Counted from the first letter of the stretch, positions 19,985-29,650 are shown. The stretch is 64,000 nucleotides of DNA from Thermotoga maritima MSB8 (GCF_000008545.1 NC_000853.1:1626465-1690464), one strand, 5' to 3'. A program made the numbers and translations. The notes: generated from the letters alone by a model not told the origin.

Positions 19985-21172
19985 TTACATATTGAAAGCT
20001 CTTTTCAACTCATCTACCATGTCGAGTTTCTCCCATGTGAATTCCTCTTCGTTCCTTCCAAAGTGACCGTAGGCGGCTGTTTTCCTGTAAATAGGTCTCA
20101 AAAGATTCAGTTTCTTTATGATCGCACCCGGTCTGAAATCGAACAGTTCAGTGATCACCTTGAGAAGTTTGTCTTCATCCACCTTCGCGGTTCCATACGT
20201 GTCGATCATTATGGAAACGGGTTTCGCGACACCTATAGCGTAAGAAAGCTGTATGAGGAACTTGTCCGCAAGACCTGCAGCCACAACGTTCTTCGCTACA
20301 TATCTTGCCATATAGTGAGCCGATCTGTCAACCTTTGTGGGATCTTTTCCGCTGAACGCCCCTCCGCCGTGGGGTACCCAACCACCGTAAGTGTCAACGA
20401 TGATCTTTCTCCCTGTGAGCCCCGTGTCGGCCATGGGACCTCCAAGAACAAATCTTCCCGTTGGATTCACCAGTATCTTCATTTTGTCGTCCCTGTACTG
20501 TTCTGGAATCACAGGATTTATGACGTGTTCTATTATCGCCTCTCTCAGATCTGCCTGGGAGATATCCGGATCGTGCTGAGTTGAAATAAGCACTGTGTCG
20601 ACACGGACTGGTTTGTCGTCCTCGTATTCTATGGTCACCTGTGTCTTTCCATCTGGCCTGAGGAAAGGAAGAGTCCCGTTCTTTCTGACCTCAGCGAGTC
20701 TCATGGCGAGTTTGTGGGCGAGAGTTATGGGAAGGGGCATGTACTCAGGGGTTTCGTTGGTGGCGTAGCCGAACATGATTCCCTGGTCGCCAGCTCCGAG
20801 CGCCTCGAACTCGTCAGCCACTTCCTCTCCTGTTTTGACCTCGAGCGCCTTGTCTACACCGAGAGCTATGTCAGGAGACTGACTGTGGATGCTGGTGAGC
20901 ACTCCGCAGGTTTCCCCATCGAATCCGTACTTCGCCCTCGTGTATCCTATCTCCAGAATGGTCTTTCTCGCTATATCGGGGATCTCAACATAAGCTCTGG
21001 TGGTAACCTCTCCCGCGATGATGACAAGCCCTGTTGTTACGAGTGTTTCAACGGCAACCCTGCTCCTTGGATCCTGCTCGAGCATGGCGTCGAGTATGGC
21101 GTCGGAAATCTGGTCGGCGATTTTGTCCGGATGCCCTTCTGTTACGCTCTCGCTGGTGAAAAGTCTTCTCAT
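19985..21172 (-). CDS. metK: S-adenosylmethionine synthetase
   Basis: ATP plus L-methionine to S-adenosylmethionine. The full-length 395 residues carry the N-terminal [20 protein letters not shown], the ATP-binding [12 protein letters not shown] hexapeptide region and [27 protein letters not shown] is in front of the ATG. No SAM riboswitch is visible in the 70-base leader. Confidence 0.97.
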   Translation of the reverse strand: MRRLFTSESVTEGHPDKIADQISDAILDAMLEQDPRSRVAVETLVTTGLVIIAGEVTTRAYVEIPDIARKTILEIGYTRAKYGFDGETCGVLTSIHSQSPDIALGVDKALEVKTGEEVADEFEALGAGDQGIMFGYATNETPEYMPLPITLAHKLAMRLAEVRKNGTLPFLRPDGKTQVTIEYEDDKPVRVDTVLISTQHDPDISQADLREAIIEHVINPVIPEQYRDDKMKILVNPTGRFVLGGPMADTGLTGRKIIVDTYGGWVPHGGGAFSGKDPTKVDRSAHYMARYVAKNVVAAGLADKFLIQLSYAIGVAKPVSIMIDTYGTAKVDEDKLLKVITELFDFRPGAIIKKLNLLRPIYRKTAAYGHFGRNEEEFTWEKLDMVDELKRAFNM

Positions 21173-21194
21173 CTCCCATCCTCCTTTCGCTGAT

Positions 21195-21223
21195 CTTATA
21201 ACAGCCTTGATAGTTTATCACAA
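21195..21223 (-). promoter_or_regulatory. Promoter of metK-rpsT
   Basis: On the minus strand, -35 TTGTGA (21223-21218), a 17-bp spacer and -10 TATAAG (21200-21195). The expected transcription start is about 15 bases before the metK ribosome binding site, leaving a very short leader. Confidence 0.6.
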
Positions 21224-21245
21224 TCTTTCTTAAAAAAAGGTTACA

Positions 21246-21572
21246 TCATTGTTTTTGCGATTCTTCAAATTCTTCTCGGGTTATAAAAGTTCCACCCTCC
21301 AGAGAAACAGACACCGGTTTATAAGAAGACGTGAAGGTCGCAACAAGATGTATCTTGTTGGGACATTTTGAACCCACATAGAGCTTGTCTATCTTGTAAG
21401 GAACGCCCGGGTTATCGTAATCCACGATGAAATCGTACCCCGTTCTCAGATGACTTCTGAAGACTTCCCCACACCTGTCACATTTTATGTAAACTACAAG
21501 GGATCCCTTTTCCCTGTAAAACGGGTTTTTGTTCAGGTCTTTCTTTTTCTTTCCAAAAAACAGAAAGAGCAT
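21246..21572 (-). CDS. Small zinc-ribbon-like conserved protein
   Basis: 108 residues. A CDRCGE pair at about 31-34 and a later Cys in KCPNKIHLVATF could form an incomplete zinc ribbon around a central beta-rich domain. No family is named with confidence. GGAGGTG precedes the ATG, and only four bases separate it from the M23 peptidase gene, so it is the last gene of that operon. Confidence 0.7.
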   Translation of the reverse strand: MLFLFFGKKKKDLNKNPFYREKGSLVVYIKCDRCGEVFRSHLRTGYDFIVDYDNPGVPYKIDKLYVGSKCPNKIHLVATFTSSYKPVSVSLEGGTFITREEFEESQKQ

Positions 21573-21576
21573 GATT

Positions 21577-22548
21577 TCACCTCCGCTGCAGGTAGAAAGA
21601 AAATTCCTTCTTCATGCCCCAGATATCTTCAATAACGACTGTGTATTTGGCAAAATCTGGGGCTTTTCCCAATTCGGGAAATTTGTTCACCTTTATCATC
21701 GAAGAAAACGTTTCGGGGAACAATTTGTACCAGAGCTCAAACCTGTACGCGGCCGAAACGGACTTCCTATCGTACACTCCCCAGACGTTTGTGAACTCGG
21801 ACCAGGGAATCTGATCGAAAGAGATCTGATAGATCTCTTCACCTTCCAAAAGGAGTGAGATCTTCTTGAGTCCTAACGTGTTGTTGAACCCTTTCGAATA
21901 GGCTTTGATCGCAAGATCCGGGAAATTTCCACTGAACGGGTACGTCCTCCCCTCGACGAAATCGTACACACTGTCTCCTATCTTTATTTTTTCCAGAACA
22001 ATATCCTCATCCACGGGTTTTGGAAGGTTCAAGAAAGTCGAAGGGTCGTAGGAAACTTCCTCGTTCCTGTCTCTTATCTCGAAGTGTGCGTGGGGAATGG
22101 GTGCCTCTCCTGTGGTTCCTGAGTATCCGACGACTTCACCTTTTTCGAACCAGATCTCTTTCTCAGGGAAGTTCACGACGATCCTCACATTCCCGAACTC
22201 TTGTTTCAAAGAACTCGCTACCGTTTCCAGTTTTTTCGAGAATCTGCTCAGATGGGCGTAGAGCGTTCTGTATCCATTCTCGTGTTCCAGAACCACTGTG
22301 TAGCCGTATATATCGTCCTCGTCTATTTCGATTCTGACGAGCCAGCCTCTCTCGGAGGCGTATATGGGAACTCCTTCTTTCAATCCCGTAGAAAAGTCGA
22401 TTCCCATGTGAAAATGAGGTCCTCTGTTTCCACTCCCTCTGTACTCACCGAAAGTTGCCGAAACCCTTGGAGAATCAACGGGTGCGGAGAACGAAAACAC
22501 AACCGCGGAGAACACCATCAAGGAAATCAAAAGCAACCACCTTTTCAC
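21577..22548 (-). CDS. Secreted M23 (LytM-type) peptidase
   Basis: 323 residues with a clear signal peptide (hydrophobic 4-20). The N-terminal half is a LytM domain with zinc ligands in HFHMGIDFS (second His and Asp) and HAHFEIR, consistent with peptidoglycan endopeptidase activity. The C-terminal half (about 185-323) is a beta-rich domain I do not recognise. Periplasmic cell-wall remodelling is the likely role. It follows def closely. Confidence 0.88.
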   Translation of the reverse strand: MKRWLLLISLMVFSAVVFSFSAPVDSPRVSATFGEYRGSGNRGPHFHMGIDFSTGLKEGVPIYASERGWLVRIEIDEDDIYGYTVVLEHENGYRTLYAHLSRFSKKLETVASSLKQEFGNVRIVVNFPEKEIWFEKGEVVGYSGTTGEAPIPHAHFEIRDRNEEVSYDPSTFLNLPKPVDEDIVLEKIKIGDSVYDFVEGRTYPFSGNFPDLAIKAYSKGFNNTLGLKKISLLLEGEEIYQISFDQIPWSEFTNVWGVYDRKSVSAAYRFELWYKLFPETFSSMIKVNKFPELGKAPDFAKYTVVIEDIWGMKKEFSFYLQRR

Positions 22549-22561
22549 GTCTCTTCCCTCC

Positions 22562-23056
22562 TCATCTCTTAACGGTTCTTGCTATGTCCATGAGTTTCTT
22601 TCTGAGCAAAAGGCGCTTTGCTGGACTGATTCGATCGATGATCAAAACTCCGTTCAGATGATCGAACTCGTGCTGAAAAACCCTTGCAGCGTAACCTTCC
22701 AGTTCTTCTTCCACGTATTCTCCCCTTGTGTTCTGGTATTTGACCTTTATTCTTTTGCTCCTTTCTATCTCGACGAAGATCTCGGGAAAGCTGAGGCACC
22801 CCTCTTCTGCTACTTCAGTTTCTGGATCGATTTCAAGAATCTCCGGATTTATCACGGCAACCGGACCATTTCCAACGTCCATGACGAAGAACCTCTGAGA
22901 TATTCCAACCTGCGGTGCCGCGAGTCCCACACCGTCGTAGTGATACATCGTCTCTATCATTCTTTCTATGGTCTTTTTCAGGTTCTCGTCGAACTTTGTA
23001 ACGGGTTTTGCCCTCTTTCTCAAGACGGGATCTCCAAAGACTCTTATTCTGTACAT
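22562..23056 (-). CDS. def: peptide deformylase
   Basis: Removes N-formyl groups from nascent proteins. 164 residues with GVGLAAPQVG (about 42-51), the metal ligand Cys87 in EGCLSFP, and His129-Glu130-His133 in HEFDH. ATG 23056 overlaps the surE stop and has GGGAGGTG upstream. An in-frame extension to 23089 lies within surE and is rejected. Confidence 0.96.
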   Translation of the reverse strand: MYRIRVFGDPVLRKRAKPVTKFDENLKKTIERMIETMYHYDGVGLAAPQVGISQRFFVMDVGNGPVAVINPEILEIDPETEVAEEGCLSFPEIFVEIERSKRIKVKYQNTRGEYVEEELEGYAARVFQHEFDHLNGVLIIDRISPAKRLLLRKKLMDIARTVKR

Positions 23057-23799
23057 CAGTCGTACACCTCCCTTAACTTCTTCAGACACTGTTCGTTCGT
23101 GAGAAAGGGATGTATCGGAGTGATGGAGACGTACCCTTCTCTAACCGCCTTGTAGTCAACATCGTCTCTATCGTCGTCTTCGATGACCTCTCCCATCATC
23201 CAGTAGTACTTCTCCCCAAAGGGTGAGACTCTCTCTTCGAAGTAATCGTTCCACCTTCTTCTGCTCTGCCTTGTGAATCTCCATCCCTTTATCTCACCAG
23301 CAGGCACGTTTATGTTCAGCATGGTGAAAGGATCGAGGAGTGAGAAGTCGAATTCTTTCAGAAAGTCGATCAAAAAACGTGCCGCTCCTTCGAAATCGGG
23401 ACTCTCGTAGTTAGCACTCGATATGGCAATCGAAGGAATGTTCATCATGGCACCTTCCATCGCACCCGAGACCGTCCCAGAGTGGAGAATATCCATGCCC
23501 ATGTTGGGCCCCCTGTTCACACCACTCACGATGAGATCGACCCTTTTATCCATGACCACGTTGTAGGCGAGTTTCACACAGTCCGCGGGCGTTCCTGTAG
23601 TGGAGTACGCAACCACCCTCTCTGAGATGAAAACCTTCTTCATCCAGAGCGGAACGTGTATGGTGATGCTGTGACCAGTTGCGCTCCTCTCTTTATCGGG
23701 AGCCACCACGAACACCTCGTGTTCCTCGGAAAGAAGCTCTGCGAGGACGATGATCCCCTTAGACTGTATCCCGTCGTCGTTGGTTACCAGAATTCTCAT
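23056..23799 (-). CDS. surE: 5'-nucleotidase SurE
   Basis: Metal-dependent nucleoside monophosphate phosphatase, 247 residues as in the T. maritima enzyme. Metal ligands NDDG at 7-10, Ser in the RSATGHS segment and Asn in VNRGPNMG are visible. Its first 41 bases overlap the end of the upstream ABC ATPase gene in another frame, an unusually long overlap. It is followed by def with a one-base overlap. Confidence 0.96.
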
Positions 23800-24538
23800 A
23801 CCGATCCTCCCACAGGTTTATCTTCCCACATTTCTTCCAGAGTTTCCACTTGAAAGGAATCTCCACATCGTCGAACTCTCTCTCCACGAATTCCTCCCAG
23901 CTTCCACAGAAATCGATTGTACCATTCGAGATGTGGAGTATGAAGTCCATATCATCCAGATACTCCAGCTCGTGTGTTACCAGTATTATTCCCTTTCCTT
24001 CATTCTTGAGGCTCTCGAGCACCTGAAATATCTCCCTCTGAGAGGGAGGGTCCAGCATGGAAACCGGTTCATCTAAAGCGAGAAAGCGTGTATCCCGAGC
24101 GAGCATCGAGGCAATCGCAAGCCTCTGTTTCTGGCCTCCTGAAAGGTTCAGCGGGTCTTCCTTTTCGAGACCGGAGAGTCCCACCAGTTCCAGGACCTTC
24201 TTTATTCTCTTTCTCATTTCGCTCTCGTCGAGCCCCATTATCTCCAGCGAAAAGGCCACGTCCTCCTCCACGGTGGCACCTATGATCTGTGAAGACGGAT
24301 TCTGGAAGACGTAGCCCACGTTCTTTCTCAAAAGAAACGGATCCGCTGGTGAACCGTCCAGGAAAATCTCTCCCTCGGCTTCCAGGAGTCCTGCGAGGAT
24401 CTTCAAAAGGGTGGTCTTCCCGGAGCCGTTTTTTCCCACCACAACGTAGATCTTCCCCGTTTCGAACTCGGCGTTCACGTCCTTCAAAACGTAGTCTCCG
24501 TTGTATCTGAAGGAAACGCTATTCAGCGTTATCTTCAT
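23759..24538 (-). CDS. ecfA: Energy-coupling factor (ECF) transporter ATPase
   Basis: 259-residue ABC ATPase of the EcfA/CbiO type, powering vitamin or metal uptake with a shared EcfT and exchangeable S components. Walker [11 protein letters not shown]-loop FQNPSSQ, signature LSGGQKQR, Walker [10 protein letters not shown] and H-loop VTHE are all intact. The SQI segment after the Q-loop is typical of EcfA. No EcfT or S component is in the window; in T. maritima the module is dispersed. It overlaps the methyltransferase gene by 20 bp and surE by 41 bp. Confidence 0.9.
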
Positions 24539-25151
24539 CTTCTTTCAATCCTTTCACGGACCTGTAAACCCTTATTCCACCGGTTTTGCAGAGCTCCTCC
24601 ACGTTCCCGAAAACCTCTTTCATGAAATCTCTGATCCTTCTGCCACCTTTGTTGTGGTAAGCGACGATCTGAAGGCTTCCGCCTTCTTCAAGGAACTCGG
24701 GGGCACTCTTCACTATTTCCATCCAGACTTTCTTTCCTGCAACGATCGGAGGATTACACACGATCATGTCGAACTTCATATCTTCCCACGGCTCGTAGAG
24801 ATTCCCCCACCTTATATCGACTTCGACGTTGTGGTCCTTCGCGTTTATCTTGGCGAATTCCACTGCGCGCTTGTTTATGTCGCTCATGTAAACTTCAAGA
24901 TCTGGATATTCTTTTTTCAAAACGATTCCTATCACACCGTAGCCGCATCCAAGATCGAGCACCTTCTTTCCGTGAACTTTCAGGTTTTCAAGGAGCACCT
25001 GCGTGGCTTTGTCTATTTTTCCGTAAGAATACACACCGGAAGGTGTTTTGAAAATGTATTCATGGCCGTTTTTCAAAACGAGTCTCGCTTCTCTGACCTT
25101 CAGCTTCGATGTGGGTTCCACCGTGTAGTAGTGTTCGAATTTTTCACTCAT
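24519..25151 (-). CDS. Class I SAM-dependent methyltransferase, small (RsmC-like) family
   Basis: 210 residues with the SAM motif LDLGCGYGVIG (about 64-74) and the N6-adenine/guanine-type NPPI motif in IVCNPPIVAG, as in RsmC and related rRNA guanine-N2 methyltransferases. The N-terminal RsmC duplication is absent, as in the short form. ATG 25151 follows GGAGGTG by six bases; GTG 25160 overlaps that site. Confidence 0.85.
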   Translation of the reverse strand: MSEKFEHYYTVEPTSKLKVREARLVLKNGHEYIFKTPSGVYSYGKIDKATQVLLENLKVHGKKVLDLGCGYGVIGIVLKKEYPDLEVYMSDINKRAVEFAKINAKDHNVEVDIRWGNLYEPWEDMKFDMIVCNPPIVAGKKVWMEIVKSAPEFLEEGGSLQIVAYHNKGGRRIRDFMKEVFGNVEELCKTGGIRVYRSVKGLKEDEDNAE

Positions 25152-25695
25152 TGTTTTCACCTCCTTTCAATTCTCTCTCAAGACTCTCCAGAGTTTCGAA
25201 GAGAAAAACCGCAAAACTGGGGCTCTCCGGGTCCCAGAGTCCTTTCTCCCTCAGTTCGATGGTATTTATCTCATAACCGTCTCCATTCTTCTTTCTGATG
25301 ATGTACCAGTTCACATCGGGATCAGAAAGAATGAGACTCGCGAGTGCTCCGGCTACGTCCCCAACCGGCTGGCAATCCACACTTTTCAGATTGAACCGCG
25401 CTTCTACTTTCGTTCCCTTTCCTCTTTCTGTGTGTAATTTAACGAATCCTCCCGTCTGTTCCGCGGCCTGTTTCAAAAATGGAAGACCGAGCCCCACTTT
25501 TCTCAGCCTAGGATCCCTTGTGGTGAAGAAGGGATCGAACACCCTCTCTGGATTCTCTATCCCCGGTCCGTCGTCTTCCACGACGAAACTGAACCATTCA
25601 TCGGTCTCTTCTATCTCTATCTTTATGTTCTTCGCTCCTGCTTTCACGGCGTTTTGCGCTACATCCATGAGGTGATCAGCGATCGTTCTGAGCAA
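25144..25695 (-). CDS. Stand-alone histidine-kinase-type ATPase
   Basis: 183 residues: a GHKL ATP-binding fold with N box (DVAQNAVKAG), G1 (EDDGPGIENP) and G2 (KVGLGLPFL), but no HisKA dimerisation helix or phospho-acceptor His, followed by a roughly 70-residue extra domain containing CQPVGDVAGALASL. Such lone ATPases can be anti-sigma-like kinases or switch ATPases. In anaerobes similar proteins occur near hydrogenase operons, but none is seen here. TTG 25695 is placed behind GAGAGGTGA; GTG 25704 is an alternative. Confidence 0.75.
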   Translation of the reverse strand: MLRTIADHLMDVAQNAVKAGAKNIKIEIEETDEWFSFVVEDDGPGIENPERVFDPFFTTRDPRLRKVGLGLPFLKQAAEQTGGFVKLHTERGKGTKVEARFNLKSVDCQPVGDVAGALASLILSDPDVNWYIIRKKNGDGYEINTIELREKGLWDPESPSFAVFLFETLESLERELKGGENNE

Positions 25696-25700
25696 TCGAT

Positions 25701-26891
25701 TCACCTCTCGGTTCCGAGAAGTGCGAACACCTTCGCATCTTCCACCATGTGCGATATCCTTCGGTACTCGTTGGGCTGATGAGCAGTCTCGTCTATTGTG
25801 CTCCAGACGACCGCGGGCCAGCCTTTCTTTCTGAAGAACGCAGCGCAGGTGCCTCCACCTATACCTCCCACTTTCGCTTCCAGCCCTCTTAGACTTCTCA
25901 AAACATTGGAAAGTTTCACCACGAGTTCCGAATCGGGTGGAGTTGGCTCGGGCGCGGGCTGTTTCACGACGACCTCCAGCTCTGCACCTCTTCCATCGAG
26001 AATCGACTTGACGATGGACAGCACCTCGTCGAGATTGTAGCGAGGCAGGACCCTGCAGTCGAAGTAAAAGACGAATCTGCCGGGAACGGTGTTCACGTTG
26101 TCCACAGTTTTTTCAGCGCGAGTGGGCTCGAACGTGCTGAGCGGTTCATCGAAGAGTTCATCTCTATCGGAGTATTTCCTGTGGAGTGCTTCATCTATCT
26201 CTGTTATGAGATGTGCACCCTTTCTGAGAGCGTTCTCTGTTGTTTGCGGTCTTGAAGCGTGTCCCTGTTTTCCGTTCACCATCACTTTGAACCACAGGAT
26301 GCTCTTCTCTGCGATCTCGATGAAGTCTCCCTTTTCGTTTCCAGCATCCGGGACCAGGAACATGTCTTCTGGGCTGAACAACCCTTTTTCTATCAGATAT
26401 TGGATTCCATACTCACTTCCCGCCTCCTCATCGGCAACGAGTGCAAGACCGAAGTTGTACTCGGGAGTGATACCAAGGTCGATAAGGGCCTTCCCAGCGT
26501 ATATGGAGGCTATCATGGAACCTCCGTTGTCTTCGGCTCCCCTACCGTAAACTTTCCCGTCCTTCACAACGGGCACGAAAGGATCCGTCTCCCACAAAGA
26601 GAGATCTCCCGGTGGTACCGTGTCGATGTGAGTCACGATCCAGAGCGTTTTTTCTCTATTTTTTCCCGGAATCTTTGCCACAATGTTCGATCGCCATATA
26701 CCCCTATCGTCTCTCACATCGCAGCGGTCGACCTCGAAACCGAAATCCCTGAGGAGGCCTTCAAGCCAGTCGGCCTTTTCTTTCTCTCCCGGGCCTCCAA
26801 AAGCAGGATTCACCGAGTTGATGGAGATGAATTTCTTCAAGGATTCCACCATTTCCTCTCTGAGCTCTTCTATTCTTTTTGTGATCTCCAT
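25701..26891 (-). CDS. M20-family metallo-hydrolase (peptidase/deacylase)
   Basis: 396 residues. Metal ligands are expected in THIDTVP (His, Asp), GAEDNGG (Asp) and ADEEAGSEYG (catalytic and bridging Glu), with a final His near DETAHQP. The dimerisation lid lies about 185-300. Probably an aminoacylase, dipeptidase or carboxypeptidase; the sequence does not fix the substrate. GGGAGGTG stands six bases before the ATG. First gene of the minus-strand operon, divergent from xylA. Confidence 0.87.
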   Translation of the reverse strand: MEITKRIEELREEMVESLKKFISINSVNPAFGGPGEKEKADWLEGLLRDFGFEVDRCDVRDDRGIWRSNIVAKIPGKNREKTLWIVTHIDTVPPGDLSLWETDPFVPVVKDGKVYGRGAEDNGGSMIASIYAGKALIDLGITPEYNFGLALVADEEAGSEYGIQYLIEKGLFSPEDMFLVPDAGNEKGDFIEIAEKSILWFKVMVNGKQGHASRPQTTENALRKGAHLITEIDEALHRKYSDRDELFDEPLSTFEPTRAEKTVDNVNTVPGRFVFYFDCRVLPRYNLDEVLSIVKSILDGRGAELEVVVKQPAPEPTPPDSELVVKLSNVLRSLRGLEAKVGGIGGGTCAAFFRKKGWPAVVWSTIDETAHQPNEYRRISHMVEDAKVFALLGTER

Positions 26892-26932
26892 TGAAAACAC
26901 CTCCCAGATTCAAGTATATCCTAAAAAAATAT

Positions 26933-26962
26933 TTGAAATGATACCCCAAGATTTTATATAAT
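26933..26962 (+). promoter_or_regulatory. xylA promoter
   Basis: -35 TTGAAA (26933-26938), 18-bp spacer and a consensus -10 TATAAT (26957-26962), followed by a roughly 30-base leader and GGGAGGTG before xylA. On the other strand a TATACT (26918-26913) could serve the divergent M20 gene. I see no clear operator palindrome for a xylose repressor. Confidence 0.7.
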
Positions 26963-26995
26963 TGATTGATAGAAAAAATTTAGGGAGGTGTTTAC

Positions 26996-28330
26996 ATGGC
27001 AGAATTTTTCCCAGAAATCCCAAAGATTCAGTTTGAAGGTAAGGAAAGCACGAACCCGCTGGCGTTCAGGTTCTACGATCCGAACGAGGTGATCGATGGG
27101 AAGCCCCTCAAGGATCATCTGAAGTTTTCCGTCGCCTTCTGGCACACTTTCGTGAACGAGGGAAGAGATCCGTTTGGAGATCCAACCGCTGAACGCCCAT
27201 GGAACAGGTTCTCCGATCCCATGGACAAAGCTTTTGCAAGGGTGGACGCTCTCTTCGAGTTCTGCGAAAAGCTCAACATCGAGTACTTCTGTTTCCACGA
27301 CAGAGACATCGCTCCCGAAGGAAAGACGCTCAGAGAGACAAACAAGATACTGGACAAAGTGGTGGAAAGAATTAAGGAAAGAATGAAGGACAGCAACGTG
27401 AAACTCCTCTGGGGAACGGCGAATCTGTTCTCCCACCCGAGGTACATGCACGGCGCCGCGACGACATGCAGTGCGGATGTCTTTGCCTACGCGGCGGCCC
27501 AGGTGAAGAAGGCCCTCGAGATCACAAAAGAACTAGGAGGAGAAGGCTACGTCTTCTGGGGTGGAAGAGAAGGCTATGAAACACTCCTCAACACAGATCT
27601 CGGGCTGGAACTCGAAAATCTCGCGAGATTTCTCAGAATGGCAGTGGAGTACGCAAAGAAGATCGGCTTCACCGGACAGTTCCTCATAGAACCCAAGCCG
27701 AAAGAACCCACCAAGCACCAGTACGATTTCGATGTGGCAACGGCCTACGCTTTCCTGAAGAACCACGGCCTTGATGAGTACTTCAAGTTCAACATTGAAG
27801 CGAACCACGCGACACTTGCCGGTCACACATTCCAGCACGAACTGAGGATGGCAAGGATCCTCGGAAAACTTGGAAGCATCGACGCCAACCAGGGAGATCT
27901 CCTGCTCGGCTGGGACACCGACCAGTTCCCAACGAACATCTACGACACAACACTTGCCATGTACGAAGTGATAAAAGCAGGAGGATTCACAAAGGGTGGC
28001 CTCAACTTCGACGCGAAGGTGAGGAGGGCTTCCTACAAGGTAGAAGATCTCTTCATCGGTCACATCGCAGGAATGGACACCTTCGCCCTCGGCTTCAAGA
28101 TAGCGTACAAACTCGCGAAAGACGGAGTGTTCGACAAGTTCATCGAGGAAAAATACAGAAGCTTCAAAGAAGGTATCGGAAAAGAGATCGTAGAAGGAAA
28201 AACCGATTTCGAAAAACTCGAAGAGTATATAATAGACAAAGAAGATATCGAACTTCCATCTGGAAAGCAGGAGTACCTCGAAAGCCTGCTCAACAGCTAC
28301 ATAGTGAAGACAATAGCAGAACTGAGGTGA
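26996..28330 (+). CDS. xylA: xylose isomerase
   Basis: Interconverts D-xylose and D-xylulose (also glucose and fructose) with two divalent metals. 444 residues, the class II length. Catalytic His and Asp lie in the [12 protein letters not shown] region (about 98-109), and metal ligands in [13 protein letters not shown] and [12 protein letters not shown] very strong GGGAGGTG leader suggests high expression. No other xylose genes adjoin it; the next gene (DUF192) overlaps its stop. Confidence 0.97.
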   Translation: MAEFFPEIPKIQFEGKESTNPLAFRFYDPNEVIDGKPLKDHLKFSVAFWHTFVNEGRDPFGDPTAERPWNRFSDPMDKAFARVDALFEFCEKLNIEYFCFHDRDIAPEGKTLRETNKILDKVVERIKERMKDSNVKLLWGTANLFSHPRYMHGAATTCSADVFAYAAAQVKKALEITKELGGEGYVFWGGREGYETLLNTDLGLELENLARFLRMAVEYAKKIGFTGQFLIEPKPKEPTKHQYDFDVATAYAFLKNHGLDEYFKFNIEANHATLAGHTFQHELRMARILGKLGSIDANQGDLLLGWDTDQFPTNIYDTTLAMYEVIKAGGFTKGGLNFDAKVRRASYKVEDLFIGHIAGMDTFALGFKIAYKLAKDGVFDKFIEEKYRSFKEGIGKEIVEGKTDFEKLEEYIIDKEDIELPSGKQEYLESLLNSYIVKTIAELR

Positions 28331-28821
28331 TGTGGGGTTTGAGACCCCTTTTCTTGAGACTTCAAAAGTTTCTTCTGCCACTTCTGATCACGATCGGAAT
28401 AATTGTTGTAGTCGTTGTATCCGGACAGAGCGACAGGGTGAAGTTCCCAAAAGGAAGGATTGTGATCACAGATGGTGAAAAGTCACTCAAACTGGATGTG
28501 GAAATAGCGAACACCCCCGCTCTTCGTTCCATTGGTCTGATGTACAGAAAGAGCATCCCGGACGATTTCGGGATGCTCTTTGTTTTTGAAGAGGACACCT
28601 GCTCGGGTTTCTGGATGAAGAACACGTACGTTCCCCTCGAGATCGCTTTCATAGACAAAAACGGTGTCATATTCTCCATTCAGGAGATGGAGCCATGCAA
28701 AGAGGAACCCTGCAAGATCTACTACGCACCAGGCCCTTTCAGGTACGCTCTCGAGGTGAAGAAAGGCTTCTTCGAAAGGCACAGATTCGGCGTGGGAAGC
28801 AGGGTTTCAATAGAGAAATGA
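28330..28821 (+). CDS. DUF192 family membrane-anchored protein
   Basis: 163 residues with an N-terminal membrane helix (about 13-31) and an extracytoplasmic DUF192 domain (about 50-155) marked by RSIGLMYRKSIPDDFGMLFVF and the FWMKNTYVPLEIAFID signature. Function unknown; the domain is a small beta barrel with a possible ligand groove. ATG 28330 overlaps the xylA stop and uses GAGGTG nearby, so it is coupled to xylA. Confidence 0.85.
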   Translation: MWGLRPLFLRLQKFLLPLLITIGIIVVVVVSGQSDRVKFPKGRIVITDGEKSLKLDVEIANTPALRSIGLMYRKSIPDDFGMLFVFEEDTCSGFWMKNTYVPLEIAFIDKNGVIFSIQEMEPCKEEPCKIYYAPGPFRYALEVKKGFFERHRFGVGSRVSIEK

Positions 28822-29389
28822 TCACAATATAGACTGCGGCTTTGGGTACAGTCTAACTTCGGTTCCTTCATCCTTTTGTACGATGTCCAGCGAGAAGGAG
28901 TAGTACTTTCCATCCACTGATATCATCGCCACTGAACCGCTGTGGTCGTTCCATCCACCGTTGTACACTTAAGAGAAAGGAAATAGGTCTTATCGACGAA
29001 ATCTGGTTTGTTGTTAAGGAGAAATGGGATGAACTTTGTGGTATATTCCGTTATTCCCTCGATTTCGATCGATGTGACGGTTGCAGGCATGAAGAAACTT
29101 ACCTGAAACACATAGTAGAGATACTGCCAGCCTTCTGCCCACACGAGTTGTTCGAAATCGCTTGGAATGTAGATCATAGAAGAGGCACCTTCCAGAAATC
29201 CCATCGCCCAATCCTCGTACTCGTCTGGAGAACTATCGGGATCTGGTATTTCAAACGAAGATGTGTTGCTCATCACCGCTTAAAGCTGATCGACGAGTCC
29301 CCTCGCTGCTTCTGAAAGCGTGTCAGCTTCCTGTGTTCCGCTGAGAAGATCAAACAGGCCAGAAAACACACTTTCTTTCCCATGATCAT
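28822..29389 (-). pseudogene. Decayed gene of unknown function with nonsense and frameshift mutations
   Basis: Three pieces on the minus strand join into one roughly 185-codon reading frame. The 5' piece (FSGLFDLLSGTQEAD ending GLVDQL) stops at an in-frame TAA (29282-29280). Translation continues in the same frame from 29279 (AVMSNTSSFEIPDPDSS) to about 28970. There a one-base loss in the CTTAAGTGTACAAC stretch shifts the frame, and the tail (VYNGGWNDHSGS ... RLYPKPQSIL) ends at 28822. The start region is also out of phase with ATG 29389. The promoter is still intact. The middle piece alone (28923-29276) could encode 117 residues. Family not recognised. Confidence 0.7.
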
Positions 29390-29408
29390 CCCCCCTATTA
29401 TTGTTTGT

Positions 29409-29438
29409 ATTATATTAAAATTTCGCCTGAAAAAGCAA
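29409..29438 (-). promoter_or_regulatory. Promoter in front of the decayed gene
   Basis: On the minus strand, -35 TTGCTT (29438-29433), 18-bp spacer and perfect -10 TATAAT (29414-29409), followed by GGGGGGATG at the ATG of the pseudogene. Its preservation suggests recent gene decay. Confidence 0.6.
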
Positions 29439-29478
29439 AGTGTTTTTTGAAGAATCGCTGGAAAACAGAAAGATACCA

Positions 29479-29516
29479 GTTAAAACAAAAACAGGGATGC
29501 CTTTTGGCATCCCTTT
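29479..29516 (-). terminator. Terminator after tRNA-Glu
   Basis: Hairpin GGGATGCC/GGCATCCC (29494-29513) with a four-base loop, followed on the minus strand by TGTTTTTGTTTT. It lies about 25 bases beyond the tRNA 3' end. Confidence 0.85.
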
Positions 29517-29535
29517 ACACTTCTGCTATTGCATC

Positions 29536-29610
29536 TGGCAGCCCCACGGGGAATCGAACCCCGACCTCCGGACTGAGAATCCGGCGGACTGGCCGTTATC
29601 CTATGGGGCC
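29536..29610 (-). tRNA. tRNA-Glu (anticodon CTC)
   Basis: 75-nt cloverleaf on the minus strand: acceptor GGCCCCA/TGGGGCT, anticodon stem CCGGA/TCCGG with loop TTCTCAG (anticodon CTC), T-arm loop TTCGATT and encoded 3' CCA (29538-29536). Discriminator G, as usual for tRNA-Glu. Confidence 0.96.
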
Positions 29611-29621
29611 ATCCAGGGGTA

Positions 29622-29650
29622 ATTTTAAACCATATCGGAAAGAAAATCAA
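29622..29650 (-). promoter_or_regulatory. Promoter of tRNA-Glu
   Basis: On the minus strand, -35 TTGATT (29650-29645), 17-bp spacer and -10 TAAAAT (29627-29622), placing the start a few bases before the tRNA 5' end at 29610. Confidence 0.75.

Noticed and set aside
21173-21245. SAM riboswitch upstream of metK
   Set aside because: Promoter and start codon leave only a few tens of bases of leader, with no room or pattern for a known SAM aptamer.
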